Assembly (NCBI GenBank): GCA_023052935.1
Contig: CM041292.1
Location: forward strand, 105,145,906-105,209,905
Reading direction: 5' to 3'
Source: Piezodorus guildinii
Lineage: Eukaryota; Arthropoda; Insecta; Hemiptera; Pentatomidae
DNA: 64,000 nucleotides
Both the position numbers and the translations under genes were made by a program. The first letter of the stretch is position 1. Every line of letters begins with the position of its first letter. This document shows positions 1-11,360 of this stretch, piece after piece. Below the pieces are notes generated by a model. The model searched no databases. It was not told the origin of the DNA and worked only from the letters and a program-made list of their open reading frames with translations.

Positions 1-42
1 TACAAATATCGACAACGAAGTATAAGAATTTATTAATAGGTT

Positions 43-45
<3 letters not shown>

Positions 46-113
<68 letters not shown>
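46..113. repeat. (TA)n microsatellite
   Basis: Uninterrupted TA dinucleotide run. Similar runs recur at 1556-1600, 20425-20453, 35373-35510, 35966-36031 and 38917-38992. Confidence 0.97.
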
Positions 114-117
<4 letters not shown>

Positions 118-769
118 CGAACCACAGATAAAGAACTTTTCGAATCGCAGCGTTTGACAGATCTCTCCTGATCCGCTCCTCTTCGTATGGAATTCCATTC
201 CTCCATATATTTGTCATTCTCTATATAGAATCGATTATTTAAATATAATATTTTTCATTGTGATGCACTTGCACATTTAACTTAATTATTTCATAAATAC
301 TGTAAAGCACTTTTAATTAAAATTTGTTATATGTGCACATATGTTTCTGTTTTTTTTTGTTATGATTCATTGTTCAATTGCTGTTCAAATATGAATTTTA
401 AACGTCTAAAAAGTAGTGAGTATGAATGTTTTCGCCTTATTTTAGTGTTAACAGTCTGTTCCTGAAATGTTGCCCCAATGTCATTCTTCAGTCGAATGTC
501 AAGCCGAGAAATGTGATTGTGTCTGGCTGTGGAATTTGATATCGTCAAGGTTTCATGTCGGCATGTTATGTGTGTATACTATGTGTAGTTACAGAGCGAG
601 AATGGACCCTTGAGGTACTCTTGCTAAGCTTGCTGTTCTAATTCTAGAGATTTCTCAGCATAAAGTGTTAAATATTTCCTAGAATATAAATATCACTACC
701 TAACCATCAAAAGGAAAAAAAATCCTTTTCAGTATATCATATTCTTTGCAGTGAAATTAAAGAGAATAT

Positions 770-1115
770 TCTTAACTGTCTTGTCGCCAAAATTATTATG
801 TTCTTGTACCTTTATTTTTTGAAACCGACATGTTATTGTATGTTACATATCTATAATAATTAATGGGATAAATTTTGTTATAATGTCTATCAATGTTCAT
901 TTCAGTATGGAGAACATTATATCCAGATGATAATAGCACGTCTTAAAATAGATATTTTTGTTAGAACAAAATTAGGTGTAATCATTGCTAAAATACAGCA
1001 TCCGTCATTACAATTGCACAGGTACGAAATATGAATCTTGTAGGACATAAATCGTAATTGTAAAAAAAACCGATGGAAATGATTTGTGATATTCTTGTAA
1101 GATAAATAGTATTTT
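770..1115 (+). repeat. Dispersed repeat family X, copy 1
   Basis: This stretch is clearly similar, in blocks, to 27820-28040 plus 28935-29010. Shared blocks include TTATATCCAGATGATAAT, TTTTTGTTAGAACAAAATTA and a block around AACCGATGGAAATGATTT. The second copy is split by a family R insertion. No protein motif is visible in either copy, so the class of the element is unknown. Confidence 0.6.
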
Positions 1116-1273
1116 GACATATTTATAATATAATATAAGTAGTACCGAAATCCATCATCCGAGTTCATCTAAAAACATACAAGGCTTTTTAAATTAAAAT
1201 GGCACTAAGTAAATATTTGATTTCATTCCATTCATACTATAAACATTTTCTTAAATGATTTTATATCAATAAC

Positions 1274-1551
1274 TGTTTGTCTATTCATTTAACACCCCTT
1301 TATGCTACTGTGGCTAATCACACGATGCTACAGTGGATTTCTTCATTTTTCCACTCTAAATTTAATTAAAATAGAAGTCTTTAACGAGTATCTGATACCG
1401 CTCAGGCTCGGCACCACAATTTTACGTTCCCTACGAAGGAAAGCATAACCAAGGATTCCTTTTAATAAAACATAGAGCAGGCTTCTGGGTTTGAACCCGG
1501 AACCATGTGCATAGAAGGCTGTTATGCTAGCCATTACACCCCAGCCGACCC
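1274..1551 (-). mobile_element. tRNA-derived SINE (S1)
   Basis: Read on the minus strand, it begins with a tRNA-like head: an A-box-like TGGCTAGCATAAC followed about 35 nt later by a B-box GGGTTCAAACCC. It ends with a tail containing a direct repeat of the TAGC...CACAGTAGCATAAA type. Copies with the same head and tail lie at 8527-8772 (+) and 48000-48278 (-), and a headless copy at 21186-21316 (-). The A and B boxes mark it as an RNA polymerase III promoter-driven retroposon. It has no anticodon arm like that of a functional tRNA gene. Confidence 0.75.
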
Positions 1552-1552
1552 T

Positions 1553-1589
<37 letters not shown>

Positions 1590-1599
1590 TATATATATA

Positions 1600-2466
1600 T
1601 ATTATAAAGTTATTAAGATAGAAAAAAAAACTATATTTTAATGCAAAAAGAATCCAACCGATTGTTTCAATGACAAAGTTAAGGGAATTTTTTACTTTTC
1701 TTGTAGAATTTCCCAAAATTGATGAAATACCTATTGGTAATCATATATAATAATTGACGTCAGCAATTGTTTATGATCCTACCCAACTAACAACAATGCT
1801 GTTTTTCATGAGGTTAAGTTTTTGAATGGAAATCAAAACAAACTCAGAAATCTGGGAACTTATCATCAAACTTTGCTTACAGCTACACGGATTCCACGAA
1901 TCTATGTTATTTCAGTTGGGAACCGTTATCCTTCCTTTCAGCAAAAGCAATTTCAATTGCTAAAGGGCTTAACGTCCCATTTAGGGCAACTCGGGCTTAA
2001 CAAGATCTCGTGTCTCTCTTTTAATTTTCGTTTTTTTTTTTTTTTTTTCACAAATGGATTAAACATTAGAATAGATGGTTGAAAAAATGAACACATAAAG
2101 CCTCATGCAAATCCGACAATAATAAACTAAAAATAATTATTTACTTTTAAAACTCACATTTGTAAATTTCCTTAGTTTTTAACTAGTCTATTAAATCTGA
2201 TTTCCGTTTTTATCAAGGGCGATATTTTTAAATACATATTCGAATTTCTGAGTGCGAATGCGTATACTGTTGAAGTTATTTCGTTACTATCAGGGTTCAG
2301 AACTCAACTAATTATATAGCTAAGTAATCAAAAATGGATAATAAGACTAATTTTCATCATAAAGCAATAGCTTACTTGAAAAAAAAAATTAAACATTTAA
2401 CTTTTAGTTACTGATGACTCAATAGTGAAATCAATTACTCATTTCATTAAGTAGCTATTGTAATAA
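1600..2466. other. No gene recognised
   Basis: AT-rich spacer with a poly-T run at about 2030-2049. The open frame at 1822-2082 has low-complexity ends and matches nothing I recognise. Confidence 0.5.
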
Positions 2467-2560
2467 TAACATAAATAAACATTTAAAAAAGCACATACTG
2501 CCTTCCTTTCCTCTTATAATCACTTTATTTCACAAGTCTTATACATTTTTTTTCATCCTA

Positions 2561-2596
2561 GTCGACGTTTCGGGGTTGTTTCCCCATTTTCAAGAC
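2561..2596 (-). ncRNA. Hammerhead-like hairpin of a Penelope-like element
   Basis: On the minus strand the order is AGTC, a degenerate core TTGAAAAT, stem GGGG, loop, CCCC, GAAACGTC, then GACT. The AGTC and GACT ends can pair as stem I. The core departs from the consensus CTGANGA, so this copy is probably not catalytic. Confidence 0.5.
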
Positions 2597-2946
2597 TGAA
2601 ACAATTTATTTATAGTATCATTATTGAATAAAATTACATTATTTAAATGTTTGTCTTTGAAAAAATGAAGCTCAGCAATTTGTCATAACTATTTTAAACT
2701 AACTAACTTTAATTACCTTATTCCTTTTTCCTTATAAAATTGCTACATCATTTTTCATCTTTCACTACATCTCATAGCACACTGCTACTTGTCTATATTG
2801 GCTCACTGTTTCCATTATATTTCTATTTTAAACTTTGTACCTTTCCAGTATTCCGGTGTAATCCTTGTGCTTTTTATTTATTTTTATTTTTACCTCTATT
2901 AATTATTTGTCCTAATTATGGTTCTTGGGCTATTGTTTTATTATTT

Positions 2947-3456
2947 TTAAAATTTAATCTTATTTATGATATCTGTGTAATGTGTTCCTAAGTTTTTTGT
3001 ATCTGTTTTATAATTTATTGTCCTGCTATTATTTTTGGTAATGTGGATTGCTTCTAGTAGTTTTCTATTTCTATTATTTTGAGATGTGTCTGAAATTATT
3101 GTGTTTTCAAAGTTAAATTTGTGTTGTTTTATTAAACTATGGGATGATAATGCTGTTGCGTTTGTGTTTTTTATATTTTTACAATTGGATATATGTTGGG
3201 ATATTCTTGTTTTTAATTTTTTAGATGTTTCTCCTATATACTCGTATATGCCTTCACAATCTTTGCAGTCTATTTTGTATATTGCATTTTGCTTATCCAT
3301 TTTTTCTATTTTATCTTTCATTTTACTTAAATATTTTTCTAATTTGTTATTATTGTATAGACCAAATGATATGTTTGGGTGATCATATTTTTTAAAAATA
3401 CTTTTTATGGATTCTGTCAATTTTGGGATATATGTTAGTTTGTGGTATTTCTTATA
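2947..3456 (-). pseudogene. Penelope-type GIY-YIG endonuclease, C-terminal fragment
   Basis: An open frame of about 170 residues runs to a stop at 2947. Its apparent start codon comes from the flanking target duplication, so the frame is a truncated remnant. Visible features are YKIDCKDCEGIYEYIGET followed by R.SQH, a Cys pair just before the GIY-YIG-like motif, then HSLIKQHKF and KLLEAIHI near the end. This is the usual order in the endonuclease domain of Penelope-like retroelements, which nicks the target DNA for reverse transcription. The motif has an extra residue (GIY-E-YIG rather than a simple xYIG), perhaps from decay. The preceding reverse transcriptase core is absent. Confidence 0.85.
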
Positions 3457-3469
3457 TAACATAAATAAA

Positions 3470-4441
3470 ACTATTTTACATCCGAATAAATTATACCAAT
3501 ATAAACTAGAAGTCTGACATCATGTTTGAAGTGTAATTTTAATATTTCATATTTCTTGGGTAATTATTTTCTTTAAAAAATATCTCATGATAATATTTAA
3601 TTTATAGAGAAAAAGAACAAGTTCCTTGAAATGTTTTTATGGAATAGACAAAAAGGTATTCTTCTAAGCAGAAGTTAATTTTTACAAAGATTATATCATG
3701 CCGAAAGAAGAAAGTACAAAGAGAATACTATTCAATGTAAGAAGCCCCAAGAAGCATTAAGGTTTTTACTCTTTCTGGAAGCATTTCTTTTTTCCCTATA
3801 ATGTAATGCTCGATAATGGCGCGAATGTAATTAGAACAAGGATAGTTCTTATTAAGTAGAAAAAATTAATAAAATACCGTATAATTATTCATAAGTTGCT
3901 CCAATAGAATATTATCGAAGTTAACGGGAAAGATTAGGTCATAATTAGCATACATATTGCTTTCAATGAAACTTTATCAGATTTTTTAATGTAATTGAAG
4001 TGGTTTTTTTCAGAGAAAAGTTTATTGATCAAGTGCCTATATATTATTTTTCGACCAATTAACATAATAATTTCTTTAAATTTCAAACTAATCAATAAAT
4101 TTGGTGAGGTTTTGGGATATGGGTGTAAAGTATCAAACAAATATTATTAAAGATATTACTATAGTAAGAATAGTAATAGTGTTTTGAGGCTGAATTCACA
4201 CAATGTTTTTAGTTTATCGGACAACTGATGTGAATTTTTTGTTTATTAATGAATCTTAGTAATCGACCAAGAAAAAAACGAAAAAACAATCCTCTCTCCT
4301 CCCCTTCAAAATTTGAGGGTTACAATATAGAACCAAAATAAAGAATAAAAAAAAAATTGCAGTTTTTCTCCGAACAACAAGATATCAAACGATGGTCCTA
4401 TGTTTTGGATATTGATATCAGCTAATTAGTTATTAAAAATG
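3470..4441. other. No gene recognised
   Basis: AT-rich intergenic sequence without a protein or repeat I recognise on either strand. Confidence 0.5.
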
Positions 4442-4984
4442 TTTTTGTTTTTTTTTGAAACATATTTATTGATATTTACAACTTTATTAATAAAAGAAAA
4501 CATCAATTAAATGTGATAGTAATATAATGTGAAATACATGTAGTGAAGCTTCTCATTGGAAGGACTCTGAAAATATCTTAAGCTCGAAGGTCTCGGGGCC
4601 ATCTCCTATTAAGGTCCTCGGATGATTATCAGGAATTGAAGATGGAGAAAGGATTGAAACTAGATTAGAGTGAGAATGGAGTTTGTCATAAAGGATCGAT
4701 AACTGGTTCGAGCCAAATCAGTAACGTATGGAACATTAAGGTCATTATAGATAAGTTTATTCGTTACTAAGTAAGAAGCGTTGAAGAATAGGAGAAAAAG
4801 GATTTTATAAAGGAATTTGGAATGTAAGGATTGGATGCGGAAAGAATTTTATGCATTAGTTGAGCCCCATAGCTACTTCATAAGTCCAGGTTGGTCTTAC
4901 AATAGTAATGCAGATGAGCCTTTTATAGTTACGAGGAAGGTTTGACCGTTTGTCAAGTGATTGTCAAAGACAGCGAGAAAAATG
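4442..4984 (-). mobile_element. LINE family 2 fragment, 3' end
   Basis: It is homologous over its length to the 3' part of the LINE at 32553-38147, from the conserved untranslated end (AACATATTTATTGATATTTA) up to the region coding for the post-RT 'WTYG..LWGST' segment. The minus-strand reading is broken by many stops. A 7-bp direct repeat (AAAAATG) at the two ends may be a target duplication, but it is too short to be sure. Confidence 0.7.
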
Positions 4985-7900
4985 ATTTAATCCAATAACT
5001 AAGTAATTTTTGGAGACAAAAAATGTATTTTAAACTTTTTTAGGAGATTCTAATCAATACCTATAGTTTTAAATAATTATAGTTATCAACATTTTTTAAG
5101 CAAAAGAGTTAAATGAATCAACGTTAATGGCTTTTTTACGTTTAATTAATTTTTATTTTAAGCTTCAGTAACTCACACGTTATTCAATATCCTTTCTTAA
5201 AATAAGCATGCCCCTTATAAGATGTCCCTTAGAATAAATGTAATATTGGTGATTAATGGCTTAAGTAGCATCTATTCATTTTAATTTAATAGTTGGAATA
5301 ATTGATATAAAAAAAGACAGTAATAAGAGGATTATTAGGATCAAAAATAGCTATTGCTGTCATTGTTCCCATTGTGTCAGGAACAGTCGGTGGGCCGAGG
5401 AAGGGGGACAAATTGTCCCCAGAGAGGGTCGGATTTCTATGAGATGCCTCATTTGTCTTTTTCTATTCCTTCTCATTTAGAACACAGTCTCTATAAATCT
5501 CTCTATAGACCGTTCCATGTTTTCATTTCCTCTGCCCTTTTCACTGGCATCATGACCGACTTCCAAATATCGCTGCGTAATATTGTGTGTAAGATGGGAT
5601 ACAAAAACATTTTGAATATTTCTCACAATTCAATAAACTTCAAAATGCATAGATATGGTTTATGTGCAGAATGTAGGAATATAGAATAGGAAATAAATAA
5701 TAGATATTTGTAATATATAAAAAATATTAAATATACGCGTATATTATTAAATTAATAATATCACTAGAATATAAATAATATAATAAGATGTCCCTAACCC
5801 TTGTAATACATGACACCTAAAACTGTAACTAAATAAAATAAATGAAAACTATTTTTAAGGCATAGTTTGAGCTTTTAAGTAATTTTTTTTTCGGGATCTT
5901 ATGTTTGTTATAACAGAGGTTGAATGATCATTCGTTGCCAGTAGCATTCAGAAATAACGGATTCGCTTGGTTTAAGCAGTTCAAAATAGATCACACTATA
6001 CTGATCCCATCAAACACAAAATAGATTTGGTCTTGCAGTCGAAGTTATATTATTATGTTACTTTGTGTGCGACATTACACGAATATTATTTTGCCCTCCA
6101 TCATTCAGTTCATTTTCTCACTTTTTGAATCTTTTAGGTAATTTTCAAATGTTTATAGACAGTTATCGAATGTTATATTTGATTTGTCCTTGAGCGTTGT
6201 CCTTATACCCACACATTTTCGTTGGTTCACATGTTCTTTATTTCTAACATCAAAATCACTATCTTATTTAGCCTGTATAAGTACTGTGCTTTTTGGATGC
6301 TAACCATTAGCTTCGAAAATCATTCGACGTAATTCAGCATCAGTTTTCTCCAAATAGTTTTCTACATAAAATCAATTAACGAATACCGCCATTTCCATCG
6401 CTAATATAATTGCGGTAATCTATGAAACGTGTTTCGTATTAAAAATTTTGTTATTAACATTTAAAATTTACTCACTACCTTGAATGATATCAGAAACAGC
6501 CAGTGAACGATTCGATGTGTTAAAAACATGTCGTGAGGGAGTACGGTACCTATGGCTCGCACTCCTGGCGTGATGTGAAAATGAGTTGTTAAAGGATAGC
6601 TCTTCATCTAGTTTCTCTTCAGTTTTCTACGCGCGTTGCTTTGCCTAACTCGTAAGTGTTGTCGCCGTGTGATTGATCAGTATGTTAGGTGTCCATGTAT
6701 TTCGTTGCGGGACAGTGTGTAGCGGGTCCATGTTTTTTCATTACCGTTACACATGTAAAGGTCCTTACGAAAATTAATGTTATTAATGTACTATAGTGCT
6801 TTTTTTATTGTTTTTTTTTCAGCCTGAAAGATTTTAAGTTTGTCAATGTGAGTTATTTTAGCTATTTCATATACCTGTGATGCGTAAGTCTTAATAGGTT
6901 TCAGTATTGAAATCGAAAATCTAAAAAAAAAAAAAAACTGTATGGTTCCATACATTGTGATTTCCAGTAACTACATTGACGACTATATTGGTGAAAATTC
7001 AGATTCCCTTCTTATGTTTGAAGTAGCAAATTTCATGCGATTTCAATGCTGACCAATAGTTGATAATCCGTCATGGTTTTCTTCTATAGTTTGTCCTCCA
7101 TATTGAGCAGAATTTGACGATAGGTTTTAATTATAATTTATTCCACAACAAATGTTATTTCTTAAATTTTTTCAATTTGGTTTATTATTTTTAATATCAA
7201 TACCTTTGTCATCGAACAAACAATAATTAAAAATTATCTGAGGGCTAACGTTTTAAGATTTTACGAAACTTTACCTAGATACGTAAAACTTGAATAAAAA
7301 AAATATATATATAATATCTGTCTAGCCGTGAAAATTTAAAGAGAATAAAACTCAAAAAAAAAAGAATCATGGAAATCAGTTAGGAAATAGCAGATATATA
7401 GGGTTTTGAAATTAGCAGTGGCGGTAGGCCATTTTCCATTTGATTAATTTAATGCTTTTCATATTAGTTAATTGATTGTAAACAGGCATATTTATTTAGG
7501 CATAGTTATTTGGAAATAATAAACATTTTATAATAATTTACAGCGTGTTGCTATTATTATTTAAAAAATTTAGATTTATAAATTTTTAACTGTCGGTTTT
7601 AATCTCGATGTATTTTAATGACTTAAAAGTATGAACTCATCAATATTCATATTTGTGAAGGATAATTTATGGAAACCTCTCATAAAGATTAAAGGGTTAT
7701 CCACGCTTATCTTAGAACATAGAGAGGTTATTTAACTTGAATTGAATACACAAAGGATATTTAATTAAATAAACCGCTGTTGAAATAGATTAAAAACCTC
7801 TTAGGAATGGACATCAATAACCGACATATTTGTCCGTCGCGGGGTTTGTCAGTTACGGAAAGTTTCATGTATAAAAATTAAGGAACCTATTTAATGTATG

Positions 7901-8526
7901 TCGTTCAATAACTCTATAATAGTTTTGAAACTTGATATGGATTTTTTTTTAAACATATTAATGTTTTTATGTGCATAACATTTTTTTTTTTAAATATCCG
8001 CAAACACTCTGACTAACAATTTGCGATAATCACTGTTTGCCTTCAAACCTTTTTCTTTTAATGGTCAAGAAATGTGTGTGATGCTATTCAGAATGTTTTA
8101 ACTTAACAGGACAAGAAATCATTGAAAATTTGAAAACTTTATTGAAAATACCTAACCCTATTAAATGGACTACGCACTTACTTCAATATTACATACTTAT
8201 ATAAACGTTTATATCACTTGATTTCCATAACTTCCAGAGAATTGAATTTACAGTTTAGATGTGAAATATGTTAGAGAAGGGTGTCTAAAAAACTTTTTAA
8301 ATGTTCGGAAAGATCAAAGCTTTATATGTTCATCTTAATTTTATTTATTCTGGTCTTATGATTTCTTTTTCTATTGACGTAGATAAAAATATAAAACTTT
8401 TATTTAATATTTGATACAGTGTAATGCGCAATGGTAAGCAGATATGAAAAATTGAAAGTTATCAGATAATAGAAAGACAAATATTTATAACTCAAATGAA
8501 ATTTTAAAAGAATATGAAGAAACAGA
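4985..8526. other. Long region without a recognised gene
   Basis: AT-rich sequence. The frame at 5354-5689 (+) has a GC-richer start but matches no family I know. A CpG-richer patch lies at about 6590-6740 and is listed separately. Nothing else stands out. Confidence 0.45.
6590..6740 (+). promoter_or_regulatory. CpG-richer patch; candidate promoter or 5' non-coding exon
   Basis: This patch is richer in CG dinucleotides than its surroundings (ACGCGCG, GTCGCCGTG, TTGCGGGAC). It holds a TCAGTT, resembling the arthropod initiator TCAGT, near 6622-6628. About 25 nt further is CTC|GTAAGTG, which could be a splice donor. A 5' non-coding exon of Pde11 is one possibility; an unrelated sequence is equally possible. 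There is no TATA box or clear downstream promoter element. Confidence 0.2.
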
Positions 8527-8772
8527 GATCACCGGTAGCAGGGTGGCTAGCATAACAGCCTCCTATGCCAAAATTCACGGGCTCAAACCCGCAGGTGCTC
8601 CTAGGATTTTTTAATGGGGAGTTAAAAGGTGGTCCCGAGCCTGTGCGATGTCAGGTACTCGTTAAAGATCTCTATCCTAATAAAACCTGGATAGACAAAA
8701 TTTAGGACTCCCACTGTAGCCATGGTCCGATAAGCCACAGTAGCATAAAGTGACGTTAAATAGACAAACAAA
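8527..8772 (+). mobile_element. tRNA-derived SINE (S2)
   Basis: Sense copy of the S1 family: GGTGGCTAGCATAACAGCC (A-box region), GGGCTCAAACCC (B-box), then a body reading GAGCCTGTGCGATGTCAGG and the tail AGCATAAAGTGACGTTAAAT. It is about as complete as the copy at 48000. Confidence 0.75.
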
Positions 8773-9302
8773 GAGAATGAAGAAACATATTTTGATCCTA
8801 TTTAATAGCAATAGAAGAGAGAGTTTTCGAAAGACATTTTCTCATGTTGCATAAAAGATCTTCCGGCCATCAGAAGACAAATAAATTAGTAATGTAATAG
8901 AGTGGCGCTTTTTCAATGTATACAGGAGAAAAAGAAATTGAGAATAGAAAAAAAATCTTTATGAAACTTGAGGATGTATTTACGTTATAAAGAAATAAAG
9001 GAGGCTAAATAGTCATTTTATATTTAATGAATTAATAATTTATAAATAGACGTACAATACTTCGTCTTTCTCAATTTTTTAATCTTGTGAGTACAGATAC
9101 TGGACAAACACGATTTATTCCCAAATTTTATTATAGTGCCTCTTCATCTATAGTGAGTCTAGGAATGTATATGTATTTTAATTAGCCAAATTATGTGACA
9201 ATGAAATTAACATTACCACGAAATGATAGTGTTTTTTATGATGACGATTATTGAAAATAAATAGTTATATATAAAATGACCAGTATGATTTTAATATGGA
9301 AT

Positions 9303-10209
9303 TTTTTTTTCTTTATATCTTTATTTACACCAGTCAGAAGATGTCTGACAATCAGCAAATGTGTTGGACAAAAGTAAGATCAGATATGATAGGCATGGGG
9401 AAGTAAAGTGCCCAGCAGCACCCCTTCCAAGGCTTTAATTTAGCTAAGGAAATCCCTCATCCACCTTTGTTTTAGCCTTCTTCTGACAGGCATTTCAGTA
9501 ACTGACATGTCCTTAATCAGTCTATTGTCGTGTCCGTTAAGTTTAATGTGAAATCGAGAATAGAGTGTTCGTATATGTTGGTCAACTGTTGGTTGCTGTA
9601 AGTCCGCATGTATGGTTCTGTTGTTTACTTACCAAGGAGCTGTCGTTATCAGTCTTAAAATTTTGGATTGAAATGATTGCCGTTTTTGTATGTGAGTATT
9701 TTTTGCTGAACCAAAAATCTGTGAAGCGTAAGTCCATATTGGCTTAAGAAGGTATGTCTATGTATTCAGTTTCTGTATAATTTTTAATTTTGATGATTTG
9801 AAAAAAAGAGAGTATAGTATTTTCAGGCGGTGGTTGAGAGTCTGTCTTTTCATCTTGACATGTGGGCCCCAAGTCATCCTTCGATCGAGTTCGTCCAGGT
9901 AATGTAAAAGAGTTTGTCTGAGGAATTTGGTTGTTGTCGATAAAAATTGGTGGGCAAAAGTGTTTTGTCGTAGTGTAAACGTTACGTGTTTTGATTTGTC
10001 ATGATTTAAACGAATTTTCCAAAGATTGTACCAATTTTGTAGTAGCATTAAGTGATTTTGTAGAGTCAGTGAGGCCAGTATGGGATCGCCGTTTGATGTT
10101 AGGATTGCAGTATCGTCCGCGTAAGTAGCAATCAATGTGGTGGGGGAGTTGGTGTGTCATGTGTGTATACAATGTATAGGAGAGGAGCAAGTATCGATCC
10201 TATATGGAA
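9303..10209 (-). mobile_element. LINE family 3 (jockey-like), 5'-truncated, with 13-bp target duplication
   Basis: It is flanked by TTTAATATGGAAT at 9290-9302 and 10210-10222. A poly-T run at 9303 is the poly-A tail of the minus-strand element. Coding remnants, with frameshifts, run from the RT motif GSILAPLLYIVYT through YADDTAIL (9758-10135) to a C-terminus reading RRRLKQRWMRDF, the same kind of C-terminus as in the full-length LINE at 54295. The untranslated end resembles that of the gag-only copy at 23397, so the two belong to one family. Confidence 0.85.
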
Positions 10210-10246
10210 TTTAATATGGAATATGGAATTAAAAAAAAAAAAAATT

Positions 10247-10280
10247 CTGATGATGAGGCAATCATGGACCTCGAAACGTT
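10247..10280 (+). ncRNA. Hammerhead-like hairpin (PLE remnant)
   Basis: The order is TT-CTGATGA-T-GAGG, loop, CCTC-GAAAC-GTT-AA. The core CTGATGA is intact and the four-base stem pairs fully. Flanking TT/AA could give a very short stem I. No PLE protein is nearby. The sequence after it (AATACATTTATTAA) is also seen after the half motif at 14037. Confidence 0.5.
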
Positions 10281-10805
10281 AAGAAATATGTATTGATTTA
10301 TTTATGTAATAATAAATACATTTATTAAGAAGAGATAGCACTAATCAATTATATAATATATTTATACTTTTCATAATTAGAAAATTGAAACAAACAAATT
10401 TTTATATTTATTGAAAAGTAAAAATCCGTAATTTAAAAATCTGATCTTTTTCTTTTATTTGTTTTATTTTTTTTGTTTTTATATCGCCTGAAAGTCTGTT
10501 TATTTATCAATGATTTAAAACCCATAATTCATGAGTCAAAATTCTGAGGTGAAATCTTCAATTTCTAAAAATATCACTTTTGAATGTAATTATAAATTTT
10601 GTTTTTTCTATTCTTGTCTGATATAGGTACGTAATTTTCGTTTCTTCTTCCTATGTTTCTCTTTTTATAATTTCATCTTTATTTGATGCTCCTTTATTTT
10701 TTTATCCTTACGTATTGTATTTTTACCTTATCTTACATATCACTGACATCACTATCTATCTTTAATTCGTAATTTTCTATTTCATATCCATATTGTTAGT
10801 TGTGT

Positions 10806-11035
10806 GGGGTCACCTGTGATGTAGTGAATATCATAATATCCATTTATACCCATGGTTACGGATTCGATCCCGGCAGAAACTATTTGGAGTTTTAAAAGAG
10901 AGTAAAAAATCCTTGGTCATGTCAGAGAGGACTGAAAATAGTGATCCCCCTTGTGTGATGTTAAGATTCCTCTGAGCATCGTCGCGTCGGATCAAGATAG
11001 AAGCTAATGATGTTAATGAACAAATATAACATAAA
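10806..11035 (+). mobile_element. tRNA-derived SINE with a different head (S5)
   Basis: The head holds TGTGATGTAGTGAA and GGATTCGATCCC, the latter a B-box-like element. The 3' part, GTAAAAAATCCTTGGTCATG to ATGTTAATGAACAAA, is shared with 11199-11345. Its tail is related to that of S1/S2 (GCATCGTC..CGGAT, then a version of ATAAAGTGACGTTAAAT), although the head differs. Confidence 0.6.
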
Positions 11036-11062
11036 TTTGTGGATATAATTAGTTGACCGTGA

Positions 11063-11195
11063 GATTACTGAAGGAATTAGTCCGGGTGGCGGTCATTAAA
11101 TGAAACAACTGAATAGTTTCAACTATTTTATTGTTTGCCAACGTTTCGACCCCCATTGTGGATCATCATCAGGGCGTCTGGTAGGCGAGTGGAAA
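11063..11195 (-). mobile_element. Penelope-like terminal fragment with hairpin
   Basis: The minus strand holds GCC-CTGATGA, then GATCC, loop, GGGTC, GAAACGTT-GGC at 11174 to 11138. The core is intact and GCC/GGC can form stem I. About 75 bp beyond the hairpin lies GGTGGCGGTCATTAAAT. This resembles the outer end of the fold-back element at 34736 (GGTGCGGTCATAAATTA) and the right end at 41820 (GTGCAGTCAAATG in reverse). The fragment is bracketed by two copies of the same SINE segment. Confidence 0.6.
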
Positions 11196-11198
11196 CTG

Positions 11199-11360
11199 AG
11201 TTTTAAAAGAGAGTAAAAAATCCTTGATCATGTCAGAGAGGACTGAAAATAGTGATCCCCAGCTTGTGTGATGTTAAGATTCCCTCTGTAGCATCGCCGC
11301 GTCGGATCAGAGACAGAAGCATAAAGCGATGTTAAATGAACAAATATAACATAAATATGT
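11199..11360 (+). repeat. Second copy of the SINE S5 3' part
   Basis: Nearly identical to 10891-11045 from GTTTTAAAAGAGAGTAAAAA to AACAAATATAACATAAAT, with a few small indels. Together with 10806-11035 it brackets the PLE fragment. Confidence 0.85.

Larger units (their letters stand above)
2480..3456 (-). mobile_element. 5'-truncated Penelope-like element with 13-bp target duplication
   Basis: The element is flanked by identical 13-bp direct repeats TAACATAAATAAA at 2467-2479 and 3457-3469. On the minus strand it carries the C-terminal GIY-YIG endonuclease part of a Penelope-type polyprotein, then an untranslated region with a hammerhead-like hairpin (2596 to 2561), then about 80 bp to the end. 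The reverse transcriptase part is missing, so the copy is 5'-truncated and dead. The distance from hairpin to element end (about 80 bp) matches that in the fold-back mini-elements at 34736 and 42443, which ties them to the same class. Confidence 0.8.

Noticed and set aside
1490..1551. Possible tRNA gene on the minus strand
   Set aside because: A- and B-box-like elements are present, but there is no cloverleaf with an anticodon arm, and the sequence continues into a SINE body found in several copies.
5354..5689. 111-residue plus-strand frame
   Set aside because: No recognisable domain, mixed composition, and no sign of splicing or conservation that can be judged from one sequence.
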